Below the pieces are notes generated by a model. That model was not told the DNA's origin. It searched no databases and saw only the letters and a list, made by a program, of their open reading frames with translations. Shown one piece after another: positions 10,834-25,023 of a stretch of DNA of 64,000 nucleotides. The stretch comes from Hesseltinella vesiculosa (taxonomy: Eukaryota; Mucoromycota; Mucoromycetes; Mucorales; Cunninghamellaceae), in the NCBI GenBank assembly GCA_002104935.1, contig MCGT01000001.1, forward strand, positions 1,567,001 through 1,631,000, in the 5' to 3' direction. Both the position numbers and the translations under genes were made by a program. Within the stretch, counting starts at the first letter, position 1; every line of letters starts with the position of its first letter.

Positions 10834-12703
10834 ATGCTTTTTCAAACTATTCATCGTCATGTCGACTCATCGTTAGAGGTAATCCAATAAAGAAAAGAAA
10901 GAAAGCCGCGCGCATCCTTGGGCCATTCAGAAAACAAAAAGCTCAACAAAAAAGGATCGTTCTTTTTTGGAATGTGTAGCTGGTTGGCCGTGATGATCTG
11001 AACAAGATGGCTCTTGCTGACTTGATTGAATACTGCCAACAACGAGGTAGGCCCAGACCATGACAAGGCGGGAGGTGAAAAGATTGGTGGAGGTGCGCAG
11101 TAAAAAGAATAACACCATCGCCACTTGGTTAGGGCTGGAAACCGAAGGCAGTAAAACAGACTTGGTCAATACATTACTTCAATGGGTAAGGTTGTGACTG
11201 AATGAAAAAAGGCCCCTGTGCTGATGGTCTCCCGTATTTTTTAAGAAACAAAATTGTTGCCCTGTCCCTGCGCCTTCCACACCACAGCTCTTTACGGCTG
11301 AGCTGCCCCCCATCTCCCCTATCTCCGCCGAAGAATACCGAATGGAGCTGACGTCGCGTGAATTCTCGGAGCTGTTCTTGGAAGATGGCCCTGGTGTAGA
11401 TATTCCTTATCAAGATTTGATTGTCCAACAAAAACTTGGCAGTGGTGGTTTCAAAGACTGTTACATGGGTTATTATAAAGGCGTAAGTGGTACAGACGAA
11501 GAAAGTAGGACTGACATCTCCTCCCTTTTCTTCAGGAACTGGTCGCCATCGGTGAGCTACGCTTAACGCAATTCAACAAGATGGATCTCAAAGAAGTCAA
11601 GAATGAGATCCGCGTTCTCAAGTAAACTCGTAGGAAGAATAGGCAGAAAGTGAGAGAGGCAAGCAAAGACCAGCAACTGATGCCTTGTCGTTTTAAATAG
11701 GCAAGTGCGTCATGAAAATGTCATTCAGTTTATTGGTGTATGCACCAACCCTCAGCATCTATGCATCATTACCGAGCTTTGCCAAAAAGGGGATCTGTTT
11801 GACGTGATCAGAAAATTCAAACGCCCCAGCTTCTCTCAACTGATCAAATACATGCATGACATTGCCCTCGGTGTTGCCTATCTACACACAAGGAGGTACC
11901 CTCATCACTTTCCTTGAGAGCGCTTCATCACCAACTTACTCAATTATTTTCATAGGCCATCGATCATCCATCGAGTAAGTTGGACGGATAATCACGCATG
12001 ACAGAACTCAGTCTAATGGTTTTTTTTAACAGGATCTCAAGTCCATGAACATTCTGGTAAGAAGGAGAACAAAAAGGTGAACAAGAAAGGCACTGACTTT
12101 CTGTTGAAGATCTCAGAGAATGATCGGGCCAAGGTGAATGATTTTGGCTTAGCTCGGATCCGGCCTAACTCCAATCCGTTGATGCATACCCAATGCGGCA
12201 CCCCCAACTGGCAAGGTAAAAAGAAGGGGTCCGTCAAAAACAGACCTGTGTTCACGCCATTGCATCTCAGCCCCTGAATTTTGGTCATCGAACCCCTGCT
12301 ATAGTGAAAAGGTGGACGTGTACGCCTGTGGGCTGATCTTTTGGGAAATCTTGACGTGGGGAACCCATGGCTACCCTTTCCAAGGTTGGAATAAAAAAAA
12401 ACAAACGTGGAAGGTGAAAGCTTTTCTAGGGCCACTCACCACTCTATGACTCGACTGTAGATCTTTCAGAACATGCGCTATTTGTTCAGGTCAGAGATCA
12501 CGGACTGCGGCCTCCTCTGACCTCACTGCTACCCATCTATCCAAACACCTTGCTTGATCTGATCACTGCCATGTGGAAAGCCAACCCTGCTCAGGTACAG
12601 AAAATCCTCCGACTCTTTTTTCGTCTCACTCTTTTTCTTTGCGTTCTCTCAGCGCCCCACCATGTCCCAAGTCGTCGATCAACTTGCCATCTACTTTACT
12701 TGA
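10834..12703 (+). CDS. SAP-motif TKL-type protein kinase with WNK-like lysine placement
   Basis: Twelve exons (10834-10878, 10980-11046, 11133-11185, 11246-11482, 11536-11621, 11701-11895, 11956-11974, 12033-12056, 12110-12215, 12271-12384, 12461-12594, 12653-12703) give 376 aa. Residues about 15-55 form a SAP-like helix-loop-helix (MALADLIEYCQQRGLETEG, then SKTDLVNTLLQW). The kinase domain follows: glycine loop LGSGGFKDCYMG, helix C region KNEIRVLKQVRHENVI, catalytic loop HRDLKSMNIL (H233-D235), NDFG (253-255), and GTPNWQAPEFW in the activation and APE region. The beta-3 position reads VAIGELR: the usual lysine is Gly140, while Lys125 sits in the glycine loop as in WNK kinases. TKL-like motifs suggest Ser/Thr or dual specificity. 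SAP may direct it to DNA or chromatin; both statements are inference. One donor (12385) is GTTGGA, weaker than its neighbours. Confidence 0.85.
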
Positions 12704-14061
12704 CCCTGTATGCACTAATGAACAACTAAATATAAAGATAAAGATAAAAAATGTTCAATGTAATATATTGTACTGGACCCGTACCACAAGCAATGGGTAA
12801 AAAAAAAAAAATTGTAACTTCTCTCATTTTTCCTGGCATGACTTTGTCGCTTTTTTGTTTTGTTTTACAATGATCCACAACGTCTGAAAACATCAAGGAT
12901 AAAAGGCAATTTTGATGGAATCAGAGATAATGGGTCCCTGGTATGCGTCAATGCAGGCAGCAGTATTATCACTGAGACCTTTTTGATGCTTGCCTATTTG
13001 ACACCACTGCTCTTGGCAAAGGATGCTTTGTACCACTTTGGCAAGGCTGCGTTTTGGAAACACCATTGTTTTGATCGTCTTGCTTCAACGCCAAAATGAC
13101 CATGCAAGAAACACATACCTCCATCTCGGGTAGCTGATGATTGCTGGCCTGCCTATTTTATATCTGTAGCTGGGGCATCTCGTGATCCGCCAGAAAAAAA
13201 AGACAAGCTGAGGAGGTTCCCTGGCAAAACCGGATCAAGCTGGGGCGACCCACTCGTCCTTTTTTTCTACATCGCTATGCCGGCCAACGACGCCTGTCAT
13301 GACGTCTTCCCTTCTAGGAGGGGGTTCGAGGTACTCTTTGGTGGTTCATTTTCCGGTGGGGTATGTTTCCGAAGTCGCCTTAGGTTGATCGCCGACGTTG
13401 GAAAATCAAGGGGGTGAATGGAGAAGACCAGGACGGAAGCCAGGGTCATCGTGGGAGAAGAGCGTGGTAGCTTCCGTTTCTAGGCATCTGCGTCTCACCC
13501 TTGCCCCCGACGCAGCCATTCTACTCTTTCTTTTTATCTGGAAAGCTTTGGATTCAGAATCCAACATGAAAACGTGCTTTGCATGATACCATGTGGGGTA
13601 AACAACAAACAAAAAGGAGGCAGCGAACCAACGGCGAATCACAGAGGTAGATTGTAACGGAACACTTGGTGATCGTTGGTGACACAAGAATGAAAAGTCT
13701 GTTTGAAAATGCACGTGCTTTTAGAAAAAAGACAAATCACAATAACCATTCAAAAAAAAAATAACAAAAAAAATGACCCCCCCCAGACAACCTATTGAAA
13801 AGAAATGCGAAGAAAACGTTTTATTAATAAACAAAAAGGTACGAAAACGTAACAGAGAAACGTTTGCGGCTCGTTGATTGGGTTAAAATGAGTATGTGTC
13901 AGCAAAAGCAAAGAAACGTTGTCATTGATGACAAGCGAACAAAGGCGGTCCGCAGCGGCATCTCAAATTTCTCATCGCTTGACATTCTTTATTTTTTTTT
14001 GCCTGGCCATTTTTTCCTTTTCTTCCTTCCTTTCACCTGTTTTAGTTTGAAACATTACACC
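12704..14061. other. Intergenic region without recognised gene
   Basis: 1.36 kb between kinase and RIB3. It contains short A/T homopolymers and a pyrimidine tract just before the RIB3 start. Short open frames have no coding character that I can defend. Confidence 0.6.
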
Positions 14062-15002
14062 ATGCAACCTGGCAAACAAGAATTCGAATTCGACTCTGTC
14101 GCTGAAGCTTTGAAAGACTTTGGTAAGCACAAAGGATCAGACATGCCATGAACATCACTTTGGATCCACCCCACACTCAACTTTTTTTCCCTCTTTTTAC
14201 GGTGAACACGTAGCTGACAACAAGTTTGTGTTGGTGATGGATAATGAAGACCGAGAAAATGAAGGTGATTTGATTATTGCTGGTGAAAATGTCACCACCC
14301 AACAAATGGCCTTTATGATCAAATACTCCAGGTAAGTTCCAAAGCACTAAAAAAAAAACAAGGTTGGGTTTGTTTTTGTGCGGAGAAGAATGGTGGGGAC
14401 AAGGGGACCAGTGATCATGCTTGGCGACCGATCATCTCACTACTTTTTTTTTTCTAGTGGTTATGTGTGTGTGCCCACGACCGACGAACGATTGGAGCAG
14501 TTGAACCTTCCGTTGATGGTGCCCAAGAATACTGAATTGATGCGAACTGCCTACACGTAAGCAGCAGAGAGACGGCAGGATGGAGAGAGAAGAGGGAACA
14601 GGTTGCTGATGCTTTTGTTGTAGCGTGTCTGTGGACTACATGCATGGCACCACCACCGGCATTTCTGCCCATGACCGTGCCTTGACGGCTCGTAAATTGG
14701 CTGACCCAACCTCCAAACCCGACGATTTCTCTCGACCAGGACATATTCTACCCTTGCGCGCTGTCCCTGGTGGCACCTTTAAACGATTTGGGCACACCGA
14801 AGCCGCAGTGGATCTGTGCGAGCTGGCAGGCAAATTCCCTGTTGCTTGCATTGGTGAGTTGGTCAAGGAGGATGATATCAACGGCGACATGGCCCGCCGT
14901 GACGACTGCTTTGCCTTTGCTAGAAAACACGGCATCAAGATGATCACCATCAAGGACTTGATCGCCTACCGACACCAAGTCCAAGGCACCCAAGGTTACT
15001 AA
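14062..15002 (+). CDS. RIB3: 3,4-dihydroxy-2-butanone 4-phosphate synthase
   Basis: Four exons (14062-14122, 14214-14331, 14458-14556, 14624-15002) give 218 aa, close to yeast Rib3 (208 aa). The enzyme converts ribulose 5-phosphate to 3,4-dihydroxy-2-butanone 4-phosphate plus formate, feeding the four-carbon unit into riboflavin. Diagnostic motifs are [16 protein letters not shown] (the acidic Mg2+ and substrate loop), [34 protein letters not shown] and [10 protein letters not shown] followed by [14 protein letters not shown]. It stands alone rather than fused to GTP cyclohydrolase II as in many bacteria. It ends QGTQGY. Confidence 0.97.
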
Positions 15003-16548
15003 GCAGTGCTTCTTCTTTTGTTTTATTTTATTACTGTAACAGATTCCCCCTATTTTTTTTTTTTTTTTTTTGCTTCTCTCCCTCACTCTTCATAAGAGTA
15101 AAAAAAAAAAATATATGTATAGATAATTATCGTGTCTCACTTTACATGGATGGCCTGGAAGGAGCGTTTGGAAATCTGGAGAAAAATGGGTTCAGGACAA
15201 TAGACGTCCAGGATCACGCAGACAACCCCAAAAAGTTGGATAAAATGGGACAGTCTTGAGCTTGTGGGAAAAATAAGCCTTTTTTGAATAGCCTGTGCAA
15301 ACCGCCTCTAAAAACGGATGTCATTAAAGGGTGGTTCATCTAGCCGTCTCACTCACGCCCATGCTAACCTACCTGTATCCGGAAATATATAAAAAAAAAA
15401 AATAGGAACCCCCAAGACCATGAAAGCAGATCTTCACTAGCTGCTTTTGACCGCGAGCCAGCCTAAGCAATGCATTGGAGGCTCGGCAGGCGGTGAGGGA
15501 AGTTGGCCTGATCTTTGGCCGGAGTGTTTTTTTTTTTTTTTTTTTTTTTTTTGGCTGAAAAGCAAGCATCAACACAAAACATGTGGCCAAGGCAAGTTTC
15601 CATGCCGCTCAATTTTAGCTCAAAAGTGTTTCGTAGCAACAGCTTTTTTTCCCCCGAGACGGCCATCTCCCTAGAGCGTGTCCATTCAACGAGTCCTCGG
15701 ACTTTTTATTTTGCTAGAAAACCAATAGCACCGCCGGCGCCTTTTGCTCAGGATGTCCACGTCAGCAACAGCCCGACCCTTAGAATCACTGGCAATGCTG
15801 GACAGCGTTCCCATTCGGGCTATGATCCACTCAGAACTTAACCTTATGCTTCAATAAAACACTGTGGTTAACTGAAATACGAATTTGATCTCCTGCAGCG
15901 GCCACCCCAAGAATCCTTGACGACATCCAATAGGAGGACTAGCAAACAAGGAGTGATTGCGAGATCTGTCCTGTATTTCCTTGGTCAATGACTGTAAAGC
16001 CTAGCCTCATCGTCGACGTTCTGTAGTAGAGTGAAAATGAACAAAGAGGGGGAGGGGAACAAAAGATTGGCCAAGTTGGTAGTTCATGTGCTTTCCCAGG
16101 AAAGGAGGCTTATCGCTATTGCAGGACGATTTTTGTAGTGGGATTTGCCTCGTAGTTACAAGGAAGTTCTGTTTTTTAGCCACAGAATGACTTTTGACGG
16201 CCATTGTCAATCTGCAGTCAATAGCCAACACAAGGTCGGAGAGATTTGCAGTGATCCCGAAGAGAGAGAAATGAGTCAAAAAAAAGGCTCTTGGATTTCA
16301 TTGTCAGTCAAGTGGATCCATGACTAAATGCAATGCTCTAGATAACAACATAACTTTGGGATTTGTTGGAGACTCTCCTTTACAAAAAAAAAAAAAAAAA
16401 AGAACTTGGTGAGCTAGGTTTTCTATCTATTTTTGTCCTTGTTCGAGGGAAAAAAAAATGCATCGTTCCTTTGTTTCAAACGCCGCAGAGAACAATAAAA
16501 AAAAGGATTAGCCGAGGTTTTTTCTTTTTCTTTCTCTTTCATTATAGC
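15003..16548. other. Intergenic region with a T26 homopolymer
   Basis: 1.5 kb. It holds several long A/T runs, including 26 T at 15527-15552. A plus-strand frame ending near 15841 has some coding-like composition, but it reads through the T run and has no supported splice partner. Nothing else recognised. Confidence 0.5.
15527..15552. repeat. Poly-T tract, about 26 nt
   Basis: Longest mononucleotide run in the window. Similar runs of 10-23 A or T occur throughout introns and intergenic DNA (for example 23493-23515 and 63217-63238). Confidence 0.9.
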
Positions 16549-17307
16549 ATGAGTCATCCTGAGACTGAAACATCTGCCTCTTCACCTTTTGATCAATCCT
16601 TGACAGAGAACTTGAAAGAGCATGTCAAGGAAGGCGAGATCGATTCGGTCAACACGCCTGCCCGTTACTTGGCTTACGCATCTCGATTCCGCACTGCCAT
16701 CCTTGCTTCTTCAAGATACCTAGCCTATACCAGTGAAGGTAAAACAATGCGACTTACTTTTACTCCTTTCACTCCTATGGTTTTTTATATCTCTTTGTCT
16801 TGCCTATCATAGTTGGTGAGGCTGTGCGGCCTATTGCTCATCCCAATCTTGTTCGGGCTGCCTATGCAGTCAGCTGGACGTATGTCTTGGGTGATGTTGG
16901 TTATGAAGGTTACAAGGCACACCACCGGGGCGCAGTAAGTGAAGAGTGGTCAGGAGGAGTGGACAGGAGGGAATGGCATGCTGATGTCATTTTTCTTTAT
17001 CCAGTCGAATGCCGAGGTGGGTGTGACCGTGGTGAAGCGAGGGGTGTTCCAGTCCATCGCTTCCATGCTGCTGCCAGCTCTGACTGTCCATACCACCGTC
17101 AAGTACACTTCCAAGGCTTTCAAGGATGTGAAGAATGTCAAGATCCGAACATGGGGCCCAACCATGCTTGGTCTCGCTGTGATCCCTGTCCTGCCTTATC
17201 TGTTTGATGAACCCATGGAGCATGTGATTGATAGCTTGTTTGAGCCCATTGAAAAGAAAGTGAAGGCCATGGAGCAAATCGTCACCGATGAAAAGAAAAC
17301 CCAATAG
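16549..17307 (+). CDS. MTP18: Mitochondrial fission process protein 1 (MTFP1/MTP18) homologue
   Basis: Three exons (16549-16738, 16813-16934, 17005-17307) give 204 aa. It matches the MTP18 family: PARYLAYASRFRTAILASSR, YLAYTSEVGEAVRP, SWTYVLGDVGYEGYKA, KRGVFQSIASMLLPALTVHT and WGPTMLGLAVIPVLPYLFDE, then a short helical tail. Family members are integral inner-mitochondrial-membrane proteins needed for normal fission; the two hydrophobic stretches (about 105-130 and 150-170) fit membrane segments. No cleavable presequence is evident. The gene is convergent with the MAP kinase gene (304 bp between stops). Confidence 0.92.
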
Positions 17308-17611
17308 ACCACATCCTCTGTAGAATAGATCTCCCTCTCGTTAATAAAAATGCTGAATCATGCCATATCCTTGCGATCCATGCCGATCAAAAAAAAAAAA
17401 GGTCTTTCTATCGGACCATTGTCGATCCAAAAGCCCGTGCACCTTTGCAGTAATGAATACAGAAAAGCTTCACTATTTGTTTATTGCCAGTAGATTGTAG
17501 TAACACAGGGGGAGATATGGGGTAGCCATGTTGGAAATATGATAAAAAAAAAAAAAAGAAAGAGGGCAAAAAGAAAAAAAAGAAAAAGACGAGGACACAC
17601 AGACAAGTCTC

Positions 17612-19818
<2,207 letters not shown>

Positions 19819-21504
19819 GATGATTTGTTTTGCACCACAACAATCAGATGAAAAAGAAATAGGAAAAAAAAAAAGCGAGAAAGAGAAAAAGGGAAATCGG
19901 CCAGAGAGCTCTAAAAGAGCCTTCGGGGCTTTGCTCCGCTTTGCCCAATCAGCTCTCACATGCGCTGAACTGACAGCGTATGGCTGGATCTTTTTTGGTC
20001 TCTCAAGCACTCTATTTTTAAAACAAAAAAGATACCATTCACCTGTCAGAACAACTCAAACTTCTCGCTTTTCTCCCTGACAAAAGTCAAAAAACGAATC
20101 TCAAAATAATCCATTTCTTGCCTGGTTATTTTATCCCGAGGGCAATTTGTTGATGGAGCCCAAGCCAAACGACGCCTGACACCAACCTTTATTGAGCTGG
20201 TGGGGAAGGACGATACAGGGTCTATCTTGTCAAAAGGGAGAAATAAGGGGAAGAGAGACGTGCAGGATCCAAGATGAATTTTAAAAAAAAAAAAAAAAGT
20301 GAAGAAAGCCGAGATTTGTTCATTTGAAAAAAAAAAAAAAAAAAAAAAAGACTCGTCTAGCCCAAATGGCATTAGACTCGCATTAATCACAATGAAGACA
20401 AATTGGTAGAAAATAAAAAAAAGTAGAAATCATCCTGTCATCTGGTCATTTCTCTCTCACCTTCATTTGGTTACAAACGTATCAGTGTTTCTTTTTTTTT
20501 TCTAAAAGGGCAAATCATCCCAAGACCAGTTTAACGCTGACGTTGTGCTACCCCTGATTTTTTTTTTTTTTTGGGTGACCATCATCCGGTCCATGCCAAA
20601 TCGCAGCAAGTAATATTTGATCATTTCCCTTAATTTTTTTCTGTTGTGCTCCACTGCGCCTGACATCGCTACCAACCCGGGTTTCATGATGTCACTTTTT
20701 TTTTCTTGCCAATGCATGGAACCAACGTCATACATTTGTCAATTGATTGTGTAAAAGCCCTGATTTTTGATATTGGCGAATACTTCGGCGTTGTCTGGCA
20801 ACGGAGAACTGCCTCGGCCTTGGCATTCCAACTCAGACGCGCCCTTCAAAAAAAAAAAAAAAGACCCCCAAGCCTGTTCAGTCTCAACCAGCCAAACCGG
20901 AAGGCTGGTGGTTTGACAGAGGTGATGAAAAAATCTTGGTGACACGACATGGATCTGGGACAGGAGGAGCGGGGTGCCGATGATGCTTGGTGTTAAAAAA
21001 AAAAAAAAAAAGGAATCGGTGACGAAAAAGGGCTAGTGAGCACCATGCAATCGACGGATGAGATGGTAATTGCTTCTAGATAGGATGACACTTGAAACGC
21101 AAAAAAAAGTACATGCGATCGACAGAAAGGTGGTAGCTTAGATGAGGCAATTGAATAATAAAAAAAAATCCCCAGGCAACTAGCCTTTTTTGATTTGATT
21201 TGCCCTAAAGCATGAACAATCATTTTGCAAGGGCGATTTGAGAGAAACACCCATTTTACTTTTTCATAGATAAAGCATGAAGACAAGATATGATTGGCTA
21301 GCAAAAAGCCAAGAACATCATCAATTCATTTGTGCAACAAGCAGCTCTTGAGAGCTGATCACTGGGAACACTCCTAAAACGGAAAAGGTTGGAAAAAAAT
21401 TGGAGAGCCAAAAAAAAAAAAAAAATAGAGCAAAAAGATTTTTTTTACCTCTTTTCTGCTCTTTTCTCTTTCTACTTTACCTAATTTTTATCCATTGGAA
21501 AAGA
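19819..21504. other. Intergenic region, mostly A/T homopolymers
   Basis: 1.7 kb between divergent SLT2 and the GT49 gene. It contains A-runs at 20283-20297 and 20327-20349. One minus-strand frame (20502-20735) is listed separately as a weak coding candidate. Confidence 0.5.
20502..20735 (-). CDS. Weak coding candidate with acidic-aromatic C-terminus
   Basis: This minus-strand frame includes MSGAVEHNRKKLREMIKYYL and RFGMDRMM, then passes through an A15/T15 run and ends SALNWSWDDLPF at TAG (20504-20502). The helical middle and the tail look protein-like, but the homopolymer in frame and the absence of upstream support leave it unproven. Confidence 0.2.
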   Translation of the reverse strand: MYDVGSMHWQEKKSDIMKPGLVAMSGAVEHNRKKLREMIKYYLLRFGMDRMMVTQKKKKIRGSTTSALNWSWDDLPF

Positions 21505-23088
21505 ATGATGAAAAAAGAAGTACCTGCATCGTTTTGGAAATATGGTCGGTATTTTCTTTTCGCCTACACCATTGGGTCGCTTTTTTTTACCCTGCATCAT
21601 TTCTATGCCTCACACAACCCTTCCACCAACAATGGATTATATCCTCGGGCAGGCGATGATGTCATACTTTATCAAGTCGAACCTTTGCATCAACGGACCT
21701 ACACCACAGACAGCATTACTTGGACAAACACTGAAGGTAAGGAAAGAAACAGACATGGCAGGCGGAGAGCCAATTCATTTTTTTTTTTTTTCAGGCATAC
21801 CTGAAAGCATGGCGGAATCCTATTTCATGTCCAAACTTTTTTCAGAATCGATGAACCCCAATAACATTAAGCCTTATTATTACAAGGCCCAGTCATTGAT
21901 ACGCCAGCAAGACATCACCCTCTCGACCTTGGTCACACGAAACCGATTCCCTGTCTTAAGTCGATTGGCAACTCACTATCAAGGTAAGCTTTTGCCCACG
22001 CTCTTTTAAAACCACCATCTGCTTGAGCTTGCCTAAAAATAGAAATAGAACTAGCGTGACGCTTGTGTTTCTATTTTTTCATTAGAGTTGATCGGTGTTG
22101 ACTGACCTTTTTTTTCATCGATAGGGCCGATCAGTGCCGCGTTGCATGTCAATGAAGACGACGAAAAAGAGGAGGTGTTGGAGGAACTTGCCAAGTTGTA
22201 CAAGGAAAACCCCGACATGGAGCGATTTGTCGACTTGCATTTGATCGTGGACAAGTTTGACCGGCAGTTCAACATGTGGCGTAACGTCGCCAAGCTTTTT
22301 GCCCGTACGGATTATATAATGATGCTGGATGTCGATTTTCACCTTTGTACCGATTTCCGCCGTCGCATCTTGGCCGACCCCACTCTGCTGGAGCAATTGA
22401 ACGACCACACGGCCTTTGTTGTGCCTGCTTTTGAATATCTCTCCCTAGGTAAAGAAGGAAAGAGACCGAAAAAGGAAAGCCAAACCAACCTGTTTTTCCA
22501 CAGAGGATGGTCTGGACAGTGCCACCTTTCCGACCAGCAAGCCGGCATTGTTGGATCAAGTGCAACGTCAGCAAATCGACATGTTCCACCGAGGTTGGCA
22601 AAACGGCCATGGCGCCACCAACTACTCAAAATGGTATACGAGCGAGGACCTGTTCTCGGTCACCGACTATCATTTTTCGTATGAACCCTATGTTATTTTC
22701 AAAAAGCAAGGCACTCCCTGGTGTGCGGAGCGTTTTATTGGCTATGGTGCTAACAAGGCCGCTTGTCTTTATGAAATTTATCTCTCTGGCGTGCAGTTCA
22801 AAGTCCTGCCTGAGGATTTTTTGATTCATCAAACGCACACTTATCCTGAATCTGCAAGACGTAAAGAGGTAAGCGCCCTCGAGGAAAAAAAAAAAATGCA
22901 AACCCCGCTCACCTCCTGTTTTTCTCTTCCAGCGCCAATACAACCGCAAGCTCTATAGCAATTTCCGTGAAGAATTGTGTGTGCGTTATGCAAAGCATTT
23001 TATTGCCACGGGTGAATGGGATCATTCGATTTCTGAAAACTTGAAAAAGGAATGCCACAAAATCCGAGGTTTCCGCTCTGCGCTATAG
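21505..23088 (+). CDS. LARGE-type glycosyltransferase, family GT49
   Basis: Five exons (21505-21736, 21795-21983, 22125-22448, 22504-22868, 22933-23088) give 421 aa. The start MMKKEVPASFWKYGRYF places a short basic cytosolic tail before a signal anchor (about 14-32), a type II Golgi topology. The catalytic region contains NRFPVLSRLATHYQGPISAA, DLHLIVDKFDRQFNMWRN and YIMMLDVDFHLCTDF with a DxD-type metal site (DVD), then FHRGWQNGHGATNYSKW, EPYVIFKK, ERFIGYGANKAA and FLIHQTHTYPESARRK. This order is that of the LARGE/B4GAT1 GT49 domain, which uses UDP-sugars. The fungal acceptor is unknown; a role in glycoprotein or cell-wall glycan extension is inference. An upstream ATG at 21400 in the same frame would lengthen the N-terminus but follows an A-run. 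Confidence 0.88.
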
Positions 23089-23687
23089 AACTTTTGCCTC
23101 CCTCTGCCCTTTCATCATTCCCACTTTTTTTTTTTTTTACTTCATTCTTTGCATACTATCCACATCCCACCGTTTTGTATATTCCTGTCACGTTTTTTTT
23201 TTTTTTTGGTCGTTCATTCAAATGAAATGGTTGTAAATTCTTCCCCTTTTTTTTTTGTTTTTAATTCCTCGAGTCCACGTGAAACTCTTTAGGGTTGCAA
23301 TTTTTGGGTATTTGAGTTTGCATGGGATGGGCGTGTTTGGTCCAGGTGGACACTGGACGTTGCTGTTTTAGGCACATTTCCTGTAGTCCAACCTTTTTTA
23401 AAGTTCATGTCCACAGTGTATTTTCATTCTCATGCAACGTTAGGAAAAAAGAGCAACATAGTATGTACATCATGTTTTTTTTAATAACTGAGTTTTTTTT
23501 TTTTTTTTTTTTTTTGCAATTTAAATAAAAGTGCGAGGAACATGGGATGAAGGGAGTGGCTACTGAAAAAGAGCCAATGCATCAGGAATGAAAAAGCAAG
23601 GGAAAATGGACAATGAAAGTAGGTGAGCATGGAAAAAAAAAAGACAATAAAAAAAAGGGAGAGGAGAAAGTAAGGGAGGGGAAGTGG

Positions 23688-24738
23688 TTAATAATGACAT
23701 GTGTTGCGATATCTCTTTTCAGTATCCCAAAGCAAAGGAACAGGTCGAGGAGCGAGGGTGGGCAAGGCCGGACGGACTGGATCAAGCATCAAAGGAGGGG
23801 GAGTCATGGTAGTCAAAGGGGGAGGTGGCATGGAAGGTGAATGCATGGGAGTGGGGGTACGAGAGCCAGAGGTGGTTGGCAAAGGCAAGGCCATCATCAT
23901 CGGAGGCATGGATGCTGGGGTAGTAGGCAAGGTCATCGTAGGGGGCGAATTATCTGGTGACACTTGAGCAGAAGGAACATCGCCATATTGTTGTCGATAG
24001 ATGTCATTTTCACCTTGCAATTGCTATATAAAAAAAATGAGTCTTTCCCGATCTGATCTTATTTTAAAAAACGAGCCTACCATGATGTAGTCGAGCGTGG
24101 CCTTTAAGATTTTGCCCTTGTGTGGTTTTTGACCAGGTTGAATGGCATCCGGCACCACTTCAGAAAGAGCAAGGATGGTATTATTGATTGTGTCTCGTCG
24201 GCGGCGTTCAACATAATTGTGATATTCACGACGTCGTTGGATGCGTTCCACAACAGTTCGACTATCGACATCCTTCCTATAAGAGGCAAAAGAAAATAAA
24301 ATTAGCGCAAAAGTGGAGATGCTGTATTGTAAAATACCTATTCAAAATATTGACCCCGTTGACTCGGTAAGCACTTTTTTTAGAAGATTTTGTCCCACGG
24401 TTGGTCGCCGCTGAAGTTTTTCGGGTGGATTGCTGACCAGTCGTTGTGGAGGATGGGCTGTTGGAAGTTTTGGATGAAAAATTAAGGTATAAAACTTGGT
24501 TGGAAGTAGGCATGGACGATTGTGGAGTGGATAAAGGAGACGAGGCAGTAGAATTGGTGCTAGAAGACGAAGTGCTCGGTTGAGCCCGATCGTCCATGAC
24601 TTCATCATCGTCGGACTCAGGAGGACTAGGACGTTTGTTGCTGTTTGGTATATTCGTCCTCACGGAAAACTTCGTGGTCATAGACTGCATTTCATTTTTC
24701 ATAAATTCTTGAGTACTGGTGGAATTTCTCCAAATCAT
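23688..24738 (-). CDS. bHLH transcription factor, USF-like basic region
   Basis: Three exons (24738-24338, 24276-24081, 24023-23688) give about 310 aa. The basic helix is RREYHNYVERRRRDTINNTI, with the H-E-R pattern expected for E-box (CANNTG) binding, followed by helix 1, a loop containing PGQKPHKGKI and helix 2 LKATLDYIMQLQGENDIYRQ. This resembles USF/MITF-type factors. The N-terminal 130 residues are Ser/Thr/Pro-rich with an acidic patch (ESDDDEVMDD); the C-terminal 85 are Pro/Met-rich. There is no clear long leucine zipper. The start is uncertain: MIWRN at 24738 or MKNEM at 24702. The helix-loop-helix continues across intron 2, supporting the junction. Confidence 0.85.
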
Positions 24739-25023
24739 GCAAAGACAAGGAGAGAAAATGAGTGAATAAAAAAAATAAAATCGTTTCAACAAATGAAGAA
24801 AGAAAGAAGAGAAAATTTTCTGTGCCTGTTCTCCACTCTGCCCAAGAAAAAAGAGAACTTTTTCATACTCCGCATGGTTTCAAGCGGCACCCTTCACTAG
24901 CAGCCCCCCTCCCCCCCCAAAACCAATGGTAAGTGCACAGCGTCCACACAACACACGTGCAAACCTGACGATGAAAATGACAGATCTGGTAAAAAAATTT
25001 CTTTTTTTTAGGCGCTGTTGAAA

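Noticed and set aside
13301..13345. GGTTCGAG motif resembling a tRNA T-loop
   Set aside because: No acceptor stem, anticodon arm or A-box pattern around it.
15515..15841. 108-aa plus-strand frame with coding-like second half
   Set aside because: Its start lies in the T26 run, and no acceptor-linked upstream exon could be found.
21400..21504. Upstream ATG extending the GT49 protein
   Set aside because: The added stretch starts in an A16 run and gives a Phe/Leu-rich peptide typical of leader DNA; the MMKK start gives a standard signal anchor.
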